Positions 55,959 through 64,000 of a stretch of 64,000 nucleotides of DNA are shown one piece after another (the stretch's first letter is position 1; each line of letters begins with the position of its first letter). A program made the translations under genes and the position numbers. A model generated the notes under the pieces. It saw nothing but the letters and a program-made list of their open reading frames with translations. It was not told where the DNA came from and did no database searches. The stretch comes from JARFVT01 sp036677425 (lineage in GTDB: Bacteria > Pseudomonadota > Alphaproteobacteria > UBA8366 > Aestuariispiraceae): positions 558,001 through 622,000 of the forward strand of contig JARFVT010000013.1 of NCBI GenBank assembly GCA_036677425.1, in the 5' to 3' direction.

Positions 55959-56811
55959 CTATTGCCTCTCGCGCTTTCTTTTCATTAAGCGATGGAACAT
56001 GGCCCGTATCTTTAATTGTAATATTTGATATATCTGGCATAATATTAATCATTTCTTCTAGTGTTTTAGCACTAAAAAGATCAGACTTTTCACCCCTGAT
56101 TACCAATGTTGGAATATTTTTAAGACCATTGAATAAAGGCCATAAATCAGTAATTGGTGCCGATGAGTTATCTTGCAATTGTTTAATAATATTAATATCC
56201 CAATCATTACCAATGCGACCGTCGGGATATTTTTTTAAACTTGCTTCGGCTAATTCTTGCCAGTCATCCTTATTGGCAAAATTATTTTTCTTAAACATTT
56301 CTTTAGTATTATTTATCGCCTGTTCCCAATTATCATATGTTCTATTAAGCGATAAATCTGATATTATTCGTGATATAGCCGATGGTTCAATTTTTGCACC
56401 AATATCATTTAAAATTACGCTTTTTAAATATGTTGGCATCGTAGCCGCCATTGCCATAGCCAATATTCCACCAAGTGATGTGCCAATTATATTAATATGA
56501 TGTATATTTAATAAAGTTAATAAATGGCGAATATCATTAAGATAAACCGCAGGTTGGTAATTTTCAATATTCATATCAAAAGCTGATTTTCCGCGCCCAC
56601 GATAATCTGGACATATAACCATATGTCCGTTTTTTTGTAAATGAGATGCCAACTTATGAAAATCTTTTGAATTTCTTGATAATCCAGCCAGACATAATAT
56701 TGCGGTTTTTCTGTTATTATCTTTACTATCATTAATATTGTTATATTTGCGATAATAAAGCCTTAACCCATCATCACTGATATAGGTTTTTTCTTCAAAA
56801 TCTGGTTGCAT
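55933..56811 (-). CDS. Alpha/beta hydrolase
   Basis: 292 residues. Nucleophile elbow GTSLGGI (Ser near 112), oxyanion-side CLAGLSRNSKDF, PDYRGRGKS, and the late Asp and His in RGEKSDLFSA and DTGHVPSL. No signal peptide. Substrate unknown. In an operon with the PLP dehydratase, possibly acting on a related metabolite, but this is only by position. Confidence 0.85.
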   Translation of the reverse strand: MQPDFEEKTYISDDGLRLYYRKYNNINDSKDNNRKTAILCLAGLSRNSKDFHKLASHLQKNGHMVICPDYRGRGKSAFDMNIENYQPAVYLNDIRHLLTLLNIHHINIIGTSLGGILAMAMAATMPTYLKSVILNDIGAKIEPSAISRIISDLSLNRTYDNWEQAINNTKEMFKKNNFANKDDWQELAEASLKKYPDGRIGNDWDINIIKQLQDNSSAPITDLWPLFNGLKNIPTLVIRGEKSDLFSAKTLEEMINIMPDISNITIKDTGHVPSLNEKKAREAIDEFYRTNI

Positions 56812-56832
56812 AATATCCCTTTATATAATGAT

Positions 56833-58848
56833 TTAATTTATATTCATAATAGTTTTATTAAGTGGTATATTATGACCGTTGATTTTATTTTGATAGACCA
56901 CCATATTTTCCAATACCCTCTGGACATAATTTTGCGTTTCATTAAATGGGATAAGCTCGATCCAATCAATGGCTTTTTCTAATGATAATCTTGGGTCGCC
57001 ATTTTCTTTTGCCCAGCGTTTTGACCTATGTGGGCCTGCGTTATATCCAGCAAATGCCATTGGCAGCGAGCCATTAAATTTATTGATCAAATTATTAAGA
57101 TAATATGAGCCGAGATTAATATTATATTCACTATCTTTTGATAATTTTGCCTTATTATATTTCATTCGTGCCTTTTTTGCAGTATTTTTGGCGGTGGCGG
57201 GCATTAATTGCATTAAACCCCGTGCCCCGACCCTGCTTTTTGCATCTATTTTAAATGCGCTTTCTTGGCGAATTATCGACATGGCAACAACTTTATTAAG
57301 CTTGGCAAATTTAGGCATATCCAATATGGGATAGCCAATATCAGATAATATAAATCCTTGTTTTATTGCTTCTCTGGCGGCATAAACGCTATGTTCCTTG
57401 AGATTTATTCTAGCGGCTAACCTTGCTAATAATATAAATTCAACCTCAGATTCGGCATGTTTTATTTGAAAGCGTATTATTTGTTTTAATGGCATATTAG
57501 CATTTATTTGTGCCAACATGGTGATTAATTTTGTCAATTCTTGGTTATTGAATTGTTCTTGTTCGGTCTTTGTCGGCATATATTCTTCAAATTTCACTAT
57601 TTCCCCTGTATAATTAATCTCCGCTGCGGCTAATTGACCGTAAAAGCTGCTAACATGATGGGATGATTTTTGATACCATTTTTGAGCGAGGGCTGTATCA
57701 CCAATTTTACTTGCAGCGCGCCCCGCCCAATAGCTGGCGCGTGCCAATGATACAGGATATGTAACGCCTTGATACATAAGAGAAAAATGTTCCAAGGCAA
57801 TTGTTGGCTTATCATAATAACGAAGCGCTATCCAACCAGAAAGCCATTCGGCATCGGCAAAGGCAAATCCGCTTGATGCCTGATGATTTGATGCTAATTG
57901 ATAACCAAGATCAATTTTATTATCCTTTAATGCCTTTCTGGCAAGTTTTCCGCGTTGTTTCCACCATAATTTTGGATATTGGCTTTCATCTACTCCCAAT
58001 TCTAATAATTCTATTGCACCAGCATCGCGGCCTTTTTTTACCCGCCAGCGCATTCTCTCATATATAAACCCAGGATGGTTTTGGAGTTTTTTAGGTATTT
58101 TCGCAATCGCATTATCGACCCCGCCCTTACGTTGCCGCAAGGCAATTCTTGCATTGGCAAGTAATCTTAATTCGCTATTAACCCGCCTTGCTTGTCTTTT
58201 TGCGGCATATATCCTGCCTTGCCATAATAGCCGCTCAAGACGAGTTTCATTATCTTTTGCCCTTATCCATTTTTTAAAATATAGCCGTAAGTCATTTTCT
58301 TCGGCCCTATTCATATCCATATCAACCCAATTACGACGAATGATAGATTTTGCTTGGGCAATTTTACCTGTTTTTTTTAATAACATGGCATAACGTATAA
58401 CGCCACGTGGGGTTTGGGGCTTATTATCATCAAACCATGCAACTATTAACTCGTTTGGTGTATTGTCATTGATTTTTTGTTCTGCCTGTTGAATTAAGCT
58501 ATTAATATGTGGACAGTCAGGATTTTGCCGGATAAAATTTGTTATTTCACTAAATGTCGCTTTGTTTTTGGATGATTTATAATAAAGCCATTTTAAGGCC
58601 TTGGCAGGTAGGCGGTTTTTTGGTGTTTTTATATATTTTAAGGCATTATTCCATTTGCCATTTATGGCGGCGTTAAATGCATTTTCATATGATTTAACAT
58701 CAGACTTTGATAATTTAATATCATTAGATGCATAGCTATTTGTATCGATATTTATAAAAAACAAGCATAGTAATAACCACCATATGGTTTTATAATAAGT
58801 CTGGTTGATTATATTACTTGGCTTAAATATTATTTTTTTAAATCCCAT
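56833..58848 (-). CDS. slt: Soluble lytic murein transglycosylase
   Basis: 671 residues. An N-terminal membrane anchor or signal (about 20-40, TIWWLLLCLFFINI) is followed by a long superhelical TPR-like region, then the lysozyme-like catalytic domain (about 515-650) with the catalytic Glu in RQESAFKIDAKSRVGARGLMQLMP and AFAGYNAGP. It cleaves glycan strands to 1,6-anhydromuropeptides for recycling. Divergent from dapA. Confidence 0.93.
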   Translation of the reverse strand: MGFKKIIFKPSNIINQTYYKTIWWLLLCLFFINIDTNSYASNDIKLSKSDVKSYENAFNAAINGKWNNALKYIKTPKNRLPAKALKWLYYKSSKNKATFSEITNFIRQNPDCPHINSLIQQAEQKINDNTPNELIVAWFDDNKPQTPRGVIRYAMLLKKTGKIAQAKSIIRRNWVDMDMNRAEENDLRLYFKKWIRAKDNETRLERLLWQGRIYAAKRQARRVNSELRLLANARIALRQRKGGVDNAIAKIPKKLQNHPGFIYERMRWRVKKGRDAGAIELLELGVDESQYPKLWWKQRGKLARKALKDNKIDLGYQLASNHQASSGFAFADAEWLSGWIALRYYDKPTIALEHFSLMYQGVTYPVSLARASYWAGRAASKIGDTALAQKWYQKSSHHVSSFYGQLAAAEINYTGEIVKFEEYMPTKTEQEQFNNQELTKLITMLAQINANMPLKQIIRFQIKHAESEVEFILLARLAARINLKEHSVYAAREAIKQGFILSDIGYPILDMPKFAKLNKVVAMSIIRQESAFKIDAKSRVGARGLMQLMPATAKNTAKKARMKYNKAKLSKDSEYNINLGSYYLNNLINKFNGSLPMAFAGYNAGPHRSKRWAKENGDPRLSLEKAIDWIELIPFNETQNYVQRVLENMVVYQNKINGHNIPLNKTIMNIN

Positions 58849-59017
58849 TTTTAATTTTTTTGTATATTTCTAAATTTTAATTTAGTCTTTGCTTGATTAT
58901 AACGCAAGTATAAGAATTATGGAAACTCTTGTATATATCATTAGTTAAGCTTATATTTTGCTATTTAATTTAGCTATTTAATGCTATTTTTATACTATTT
59001 TAATTAAGGAAATTGAT

Positions 59018-59905
59018 ATGTCTATATTATTTAAGGGTTCGTTGACGGCACTTATCACACCAATGGTTGAAGATGGCAGCGTCGATGAAAAGGCATATCA
59101 AAATTTTGTCCAATGGCAGATTGATCAAGGCACAGATGGACTTATCCCCGTTGGCACAACGGGCGAGTCGCCAACTCTTACTCACAGCGAGCATAAACGC
59201 GTTGTTGATTTATGTGTTGAGGTGGCAGGCACACAAGTATCAGTTATTGCTGGTGCTGGTTCTAATAGTACTGCGGCCGCCATATCGCTTACCAAACATG
59301 CCAAATCTGCTGGTGCTGCGGCGGCATTGGTGGTTACACCATATTATAATAAACCATCGCAAGAAGGTCTTTATCAGCATTTTGCCGCCATTGCCAAGGC
59401 GGTTGATATTGCCATAATAATTTATAATATCCCTGGGCGTAGCGTGATTGATATGAGTGTCGCAACAATGGCAAGGCTTGCCAAGGATTTTGATAATATT
59501 GTTGGTGTTAAGGATGCTACGGCTGATTTATCAAGGCCATTAATGACAAGGCTGGCAATCGGCGAAGATTTTTGCCAATTATCTGGTGAAGATGCAACTA
59601 TTGCTGCATTTTTGGCACAAGGTGGGCATGGCTGCATTTCTGTTACCGCCAATATTGCGCCAAAATTATGTGCTAATTTGCATGATGCATGGGCGGCAAA
59701 TGATATGGCATTATTTAATATGACACGTGATAAATTAATGCCGATACATGATGTTATGTTTTGTGAATCATCACCCGCACCAGTTAAATATGCCGCAAGT
59801 TTATTGGGTCTTTGTCAAAATCATGCAAGATTACCAGTTGTCAATATGACTTCTGCTGGCGAAGAAAAAGTCAAGGCTGCGATGGCGCAAACGGGTTTAA
59901 TTTAA
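59018..59905 (+). CDS. dapA: 4-hydroxy-tetrahydrodipicolinate synthase
   Basis: 295 residues. It condenses pyruvate with aspartate semialdehyde, the entry to diaminopimelate and lysine. Schiff-base Lys165 in GVKDAT, Tyr136 in IYNIPGR and Thr48 in GTTGE make up the usual catalytic set. An AAGGA ribosome site lies upstream of the ATG. Diaminopimelate from this path feeds MurE. smpB follows 33 bases later and is probably co-transcribed. Confidence 0.97.
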   Translation: MSILFKGSLTALITPMVEDGSVDEKAYQNFVQWQIDQGTDGLIPVGTTGESPTLTHSEHKRVVDLCVEVAGTQVSVIAGAGSNSTAAAISLTKHAKSAGAAAALVVTPYYNKPSQEGLYQHFAAIAKAVDIAIIIYNIPGRSVIDMSVATMARLAKDFDNIVGVKDATADLSRPLMTRLAIGEDFCQLSGEDATIAAFLAQGGHGCISVTANIAPKLCANLHDAWAANDMALFNMTRDKLMPIHDVMFCESSPAPVKYAASLLGLCQNHARLPVVNMTSAGEEKVKAAMAQTGLI

Positions 59906-59938
59906 CAAGCAGCTTTGATTTAAATTGAGATTATTAAT

Positions 59939-60448
59939 ATGGCAGTAAAAAATAAAAATACCAATAAAAGCAGCAATAAAAATATTAAATTTGAAACGGG
60001 CAGGGTGGCTAGTAACCGTAAAGCGCGTCATGATTACACCATATTGGAAACATTCGAGGCGGGCTTGATGTTGACTGGTACAGAGGTAAAATCACTGCGT
60101 ATGGGTTCGGTTAGCCTGTCGGATGCTTATGCGGGGCCAAAACATGGTGAGATGTTTTTATATAATGTCCATATTGGGCCATATGCCAATGCGCCACAAA
60201 AATTTCAACATGAACCGAAACGCCCGCGTAAGGTTTTATTACGGAAAAAAGAAATTGCCAGATTATTTGACGCGGTTAGGCGTGATGGGCGGACGATAAT
60301 TCCATTAGCATTATATTTTAATGATCGCGGTTTGTTGAAAATGTCGCTTGGTCTTGCCAAGGGTAAAAATACTATCGATAAACGCCAAACTATTAAAGAT
60401 CGTGATTGGGCGCGTAAAAAAGGCCACTTGATGCGCGATTTAGGTTAA
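59939..60448 (+). CDS. smpB: SsrA-binding protein SmpB
   Basis: 169 residues. OB-fold core with RKARHDYTILETFEAGLMLTGTEVKSLR, YNVHIGPYA and the basic C-terminal tail KGKNTIDKRQTIKDRDWARKKGHLMRD that inserts in the ribosome. Needed with tmRNA for ribosome rescue. A Lys/Asn-rich 15-residue N-terminal leader precedes the core. The tmRNA gene is not in the window. Confidence 0.97.
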   Translation: MAVKNKNTNKSSNKNIKFETGRVASNRKARHDYTILETFEAGLMLTGTEVKSLRMGSVSLSDAYAGPKHGEMFLYNVHIGPYANAPQKFQHEPKRPRKVLLRKKEIARLFDAVRRDGRTIIPLALYFNDRGLLKMSLGLAKGKNTIDKRQTIKDRDWARKKGHLMRDLG

Positions 60449-60465
60449 TTATTCTATTTCTATGG

Positions 60466-61140
60466 TCATGCCCCTAAATAATTTTTAATATCATGAAAGA
60501 CATCTTCAAACATCGTAATGGTTAATCTGCCAGTATTGGTATTATAACGTGAACAATGATAGCTATCGAATAGCTTTATATCATTGGGTAGATCATATGA
60601 CCTTTGATGGGTGAATTTGGCATATGATTGTTTAAGCCCAAAAGATTTAAGCACATTATTATGGCTGATCAAGCCAAGGCATAATATGACCTTGATATTT
60701 TTCATTGCGGTAATTTCTGCCGTTAAAAATTGCCGACATTGGTTCATTTCACTGCCGATGGGATTGTTTTCTGGCGGTACGCACCGCACCGCATTGGCAA
60801 TGCGGCAATTATTTAAAACAAGGCTATCATCTGGGCGGTGTTTATATTGAGCATTGGGTTGATATTGACCAGAGGCAAAATTAAATTTTTTTAATGTATC
60901 ATAAAGTAAATCCCCCGCCCAATCGCCAGTGAATGGGCGACCCGTACGATTTGCCCCGCGCAGTCCTGGTGCAAGCCCGACAATTAAAAGCTCTGAACTG
61001 ATACGGCCAAAACTTGCCACGGGGCCGTTATGCCAATCGGGATATTTAAGTCGTTGCTCATCGATAAAATCTTTTAATCTTGGACAAAAATTGCAATCAT
61101 GATTTGGGAAAACTGGCTCTAATATTTTTTTTGATGGCAT
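60466..61140 (-). CDS. Uracil-DNA glycosylase, family 5 (UdgB) type
   Basis: 224 residues. Four Cys (16, 19, 120, 135) are placed to bind a 4Fe-4S cluster. Motif A GLAPGLRGANRTGRPFTGDWAG and the C-terminal SYHCSRYNTNTGRLT fit family 5 UDG. The second motif usually reads HPSR-like; here the Pro position is Cys. The enzyme excises uracil and some other deaminated bases from DNA. Convergent with smpB and divergent from rpoZ. Confidence 0.88.
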   Translation of the reverse strand: MPSKKILEPVFPNHDCNFCPRLKDFIDEQRLKYPDWHNGPVASFGRISSELLIVGLAPGLRGANRTGRPFTGDWAGDLLYDTLKKFNFASGQYQPNAQYKHRPDDSLVLNNCRIANAVRCVPPENNPIGSEMNQCRQFLTAEITAMKNIKVILCLGLISHNNVLKSFGLKQSYAKFTHQRSYDLPNDIKLFDSYHCSRYNTNTGRLTITMFEDVFHDIKNYLGA

Positions 61141-61311
61141 ATTATTTATGACCGATAATTATTATTGATTAATGATTTTATCATAACATAGGATTATTGA
61201 CCATCATATTGGTATATTTTTCTATATTTACTATTAAAATGCTGGATTATTTTATTAATTTGTATTATGAGGATGCTAAAATTAGTTTAATGCTTTTGGA
61301 AAGGTTTTCAC

Positions 61312-61692
61312 ATGGCGCGAGTTACGGTTGAAGATTGCGTAAAAAAAATCCCTAATAGGTTCGATTTAGTTATGCTGGCGGCACAACGCAGTCGTGATAT
61401 TTCGGCTGGTTCTGATTTAACAATTGAACGTGATAACGATAAAAACCCCGTTGTTTCATTGCGTGAAATCGCTGAAGAAACAGTTCCGCTTAGCGAACTT
61501 GGGCAATCATTAGTGCGTGGAATGCAAAAATTTGCTGATATCGATGAGCCTGAAGAAGAAGAATTGGTTGAGATATTGGCTGGTTCATCTGGTGAAACAA
61601 TTGATGAAGGTGAAGATGCGCCAAATGTTGACGGAACGGAATTGCCTTCAAATATTCGCTTTGAAGATGTTGTTCTTAATTCTGATGATTAA
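61312..61692 (+). CDS. rpoZ: RNA polymerase omega subunit
   Basis: 126 residues. MARVTVEDCVKKIPNRFDLVMLAAQRSRDISAG is the conserved omega start, and REIAEET follows. The protein then carries an acidic C-terminal extension of about 50 residues. Omega folds and stabilises the beta-prime subunit and, in some bacteria, joins in binding ppGpp. It stands directly before the (p)ppGpp enzyme, the usual order in this class. Confidence 0.96.
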   Translation: MARVTVEDCVKKIPNRFDLVMLAAQRSRDISAGSDLTIERDNDKNPVVSLREIAEETVPLSELGQSLVRGMQKFADIDEPEEEELVEILAGSSGETIDEGEDAPNVDGTELPSNIRFEDVVLNSDD

Positions 61693-61802
61693 TTAATGAT
61701 CATTAATTCTGCCAAATTATGATAAAGCATTTGATAATATTTTGTTGTCATTAGATTATTTATTCATACAATCATAATATTTATTATTGCGAGGTAAATA
61801 AT

Positions 61803-63947
61803 TTGGTGATGCGACAATATGAACTTGTCGAGCGGGTTATGAAATATGATCCTGCTGCTGACGAGGATATGCTTAATCGTGCATATGTTTTTGCCATGAA
61901 AAAACATGGCACACAATTGCGTGCATCGGGCGACCCATATTTTTCTCATCCGGTTGAGGTCGCTGGCCTGCTTAGTGAAAAACGTATGGATAGCGCATCA
62001 ATAATCACTGGATTATTGCATGACACCATCGAAGATACTGATGCAACATTTGAAGAAATTAGCGCTAAATTTGGTAAGGAAATCGGCGTTCTTGTCGATG
62101 GGGTTACTAAATTAACCCAATTAGAATTACAAAATGCCCAAAGTCAACAAGCAGAGAATTTCCGTAAATTAGTACTTGCCATGTCGCGGGATATTCGCGT
62201 TTTATTGGTAAAACTTGCCGATAGATTACATAATATGCGTACCTTGCATTTCATTAAGCGAGAGGAAAAACGCCGCCGCATATCGCGGGAAACAATGGAT
62301 ATATATGTGCCATTGGCCGAACGCATTGGTATTCGCGATTGGAAAGAAGAATTAGAAGATTTAGCCTTCATCGATTTAAACCCTGATGCAAGAGCATCAA
62401 TAATTAGCAGGCTTGCTTTTTTAAGCGAAGAAGGTGGTAATTTAATTAGCAGGGTAATTAATGAATTAACCAAAAAATTACAAAAAAATGGCATTACAGT
62501 TGAAATTACGGGTCGTAAGAAAACTCCTTATTCTATTTGGCGAAAAATGCAAAGTCAAAATATTGGTTTTGAACAATTATCAGATATCATGGCATTTCGA
62601 GTTGTTGTCGATAATATCGAAGATTGTTATAAGGCCTTGGGTTATATTCATGGTGAATATTCAATCGTTCCGGGGCGATTTAAAGATTATATTTCCCTGC
62701 CAAAACCCAATGGTTACCAATCGATACATACGGGTGTTATTGGCCCTGAAAATCAAAGAATTGAAGTCCAAATACGTACAATAGAAATGCATTCAGTAGC
62801 CGAACTTGGCGTGGCGGCGCATTGGCAATATAAGCAATCTGGCCCTAAGAATTTCGTTGCAGAAGGCAAGCAATATCGCTGGATGCGCGATATGTTGGAT
62901 ATTTTATCCAATGCCGCAGGTCCGAATGAGTTTTTAGAACATACAAAGATGGAAATGTTTTCCGATCAGGTTTTTGTATTTACCCCGCATGGGGATTTAC
63001 ATGCATTGCCACGTGGTTCAACACCGGTTGATTTTGCCTATGCGGTGCATTCAGATATTGGCGATCATTGTGTTGCCGCCAAGGTTAATGGTCGAATTGT
63101 GCCATTACGTACGGAATTACGTAATGGTGATCAATTGGAAATATCCACATCAAAAAGTCAAACACCATCACCGGCATGGTCAAGCTTTGTCGTAACTGGC
63201 AAAGCGCGTGCGTCAATCAGGCGATTTATCAGGTCGCAACAGCGGGAACAATATATTAATTTAGGTCATGAAATATTAGATAAAATATTTAAATCATCGC
63301 AATATAAATTAAATGACAAAGCCCTTAAAGCCGTTATCGCCAGCTTTAATTCTGATACGATTGATGATTTATATGCTAAAATTGGTGAAGGTCAGATAAC
63401 TGGTTCTGATGTTCTTTATATTATTTTCCCAGCGGCAAAAGATAATGACAAAGGTAAAAAGCCATTAGAATTTAGGGCGAAAGATGCGGCGAAACATGCA
63501 ATTCCCATACGCGGTCTTATTCCTGACATGGCGGTTCATTATGCAAAATGTTGCCACCCTATACCCGGTGATCGTATCGTTGGCATTATTACAACCGGCA
63601 AGGGCGTTACCATTCATACAATAAGCTGCCATATGTTAGAGCAATTTGCCGATACACCTGCGCGTTGGATAGATGTTTCATGGGAAATGCAACAAGGCGA
63701 TAGTGCCAGTTTTACCAGCAGAATAAATACAGTTATTTCTAATAAACCTGGCAGCTTAGCCGCCATCACCATGGCAATTGGTCGCGAGGGTGGTAATATT
63801 ATTAATTTGCAATTCATAAGCCGTGGTCAAGATTTTTATGACCTTATGCTTGATATAGAAGTCAATGATGCACGCCAGTTAAGTAATATTATTGCGGGTC
63901 TTCGGGCAACGCCGATTGTTAATTCTGCAAGCAGGGTGCATGGCTAA
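61803..63947 (+). CDS. spoT: Bifunctional (p)ppGpp synthetase/hydrolase (Rsh)
   Basis: 714 residues. HD hydrolase domain with HPVEVAGLL and LLHDTIEDTD (about 45-80), synthetase domain with GRKKTPYSIWRKM and MAFRVVVDN (about 235-350), TGS (about 390-450) and a C-terminal zinc-finger/ACT region (HYAKCCHPIPGD, then the ACT domain to the end). Sets cellular (p)ppGpp in starvation. The start is taken as TTG 61803, since GAGGT lies 7 bases upstream; GTG 61806 and ATG 61809 are alternatives. Confidence 0.96.
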   Translation: MVMRQYELVERVMKYDPAADEDMLNRAYVFAMKKHGTQLRASGDPYFSHPVEVAGLLSEKRMDSASIITGLLHDTIEDTDATFEEISAKFGKEIGVLVDGVTKLTQLELQNAQSQQAENFRKLVLAMSRDIRVLLVKLADRLHNMRTLHFIKREEKRRRISRETMDIYVPLAERIGIRDWKEELEDLAFIDLNPDARASIISRLAFLSEEGGNLISRVINELTKKLQKNGITVEITGRKKTPYSIWRKMQSQNIGFEQLSDIMAFRVVVDNIEDCYKALGYIHGEYSIVPGRFKDYISLPKPNGYQSIHTGVIGPENQRIEVQIRTIEMHSVAELGVAAHWQYKQSGPKNFVAEGKQYRWMRDMLDILSNAAGPNEFLEHTKMEMFSDQVFVFTPHGDLHALPRGSTPVDFAYAVHSDIGDHCVAAKVNGRIVPLRTELRNGDQLEISTSKSQTPSPAWSSFVVTGKARASIRRFIRSQQREQYINLGHEILDKIFKSSQYKLNDKALKAVIASFNSDTIDDLYAKIGEGQITGSDVLYIIFPAAKDNDKGKKPLEFRAKDAAKHAIPIRGLIPDMAVHYAKCCHPIPGDRIVGIITTGKGVTIHTISCHMLEQFADTPARWIDVSWEMQQGDSASFTSRINTVISNKPGSLAAITMAIGREGGNIINLQFISRGQDFYDLMLDIEVNDARQLSNIIAGLRATPIVNSASRVHG

Positions 63948-63949
63948 TT

Positions 63950-64000
63950 ATGATATTGGGAATTGGTATTGATCTTTGTAATATTACACGTATTGAAAAT
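63950..64000 (+). CDS. acpS: Holo-[acyl-carrier-protein] synthase (partial at window edge)
   Basis: ATG at 63950, two bases after the rsh stop, opens 17 codons reading MILGIGIDLCNITRIEN before the window ends. GIGIDLCxxxRIE is the N-terminal signature of AcpS, including the Mg-binding Asp. The enzyme attaches phosphopantetheine to acyl carrier protein. rsh followed by acpS is a usual order in alphaproteobacteria. Confidence 0.9.
   Translation, partial: MILGIGIDLCNITRIEN

Overview
The window is chromosomal DNA of a low-GC, AT-biased alphaproteobacterium. Evidence for this placement: a PopZ/DUF2497 protein beside valS, a DUF2948 gene directly behind murA, the rpoZ-rsh-acpS order, and alphaproteobacterial forms of FtsZ, S4 and ValS. 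The species cannot be named from the sequence. Two chemoreceptors, a TRAP transporter and a polar amino-acid ABC transporter fit a free-living, probably motile heterotroph.

Layout. 1-2.4 kb: TRAP transporter permeases (dctQ-dctM, cut by the window edge) divergent from a LysR regulator. 2.5-3.7 kb: a candidate structured RNA, a phage head-protein remnant and an IS3-family transposase remnant. 3.8-7.1 kb: a small conserved-looking ORF, murA (frameshifted as read), a DUF2948 gene and alanine dehydrogenase. 7.3-25.9 kb: a complete 16-gene division and cell-wall (dcw) cluster on the minus strand, mraZ-rsmH-ftsL-ftsI-murE-murF-mraY-murD-ftsW-murG-murC-murB-ddl-ftsQ-ftsA-ftsZ, headed by a three-copy MraZ box. 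26-41 kb: housekeeping genes (SNase-like protein, pip, meaB, heme chemoreceptor, tdk, valS, popZ-like, mtnP, trmJ-like, DMT exporter, rpsD) and a cobalamin-binding mutase-like gene interrupted by one in-frame stop.

41.2-48.3 kb is the accessory region. It holds decayed cupin, acyl-CoA synthetase and hydroxyisobutyrate-dehydrogenase-like genes, then a divergent cluster: a URO-D-superfamily protein with a methyltransferase-type Zn motif and a GntR regulator on one side, and a class V PLP enzyme on the other. The control region between them carries repeated operators and a 26-bp inverted repeat. An array of eight exact 20-bp repeats follows, then a higher-GC islet (DUF1127, isochorismatase-like hydrolase, LysR).

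48.4-57 kb: a TolC-type channel, a tandem-repeat AT-rich gap, an amino-acid ABC operon followed by a chemoreceptor with no periplasmic domain, a PLP dehydratase and an alpha/beta hydrolase. 57-64 kb: Slt, DapA, SmpB, a family 5 uracil-DNA glycosylase, RpoZ, the (p)ppGpp synthetase/hydrolase and the start of AcpS.

How the genes work together: MurA to MurG, Ddl and MraY form the peptidoglycan precursor line, DapA supplies the diaminopimelate branch, Ald interconverts L-alanine and pyruvate, Slt recycles the wall, and FtsA/Z/Q/W/I/L build the septum. I see no CRISPR array, restriction-modification system or recognisable defence island. The strongest candidates for something undescribed are the kissing-loop RNA near 2.5 kb, the URO-D-like/PLP/GntR cluster with its repeat-rich flanks, and the split B12 mutase-like gene beside mtnP.
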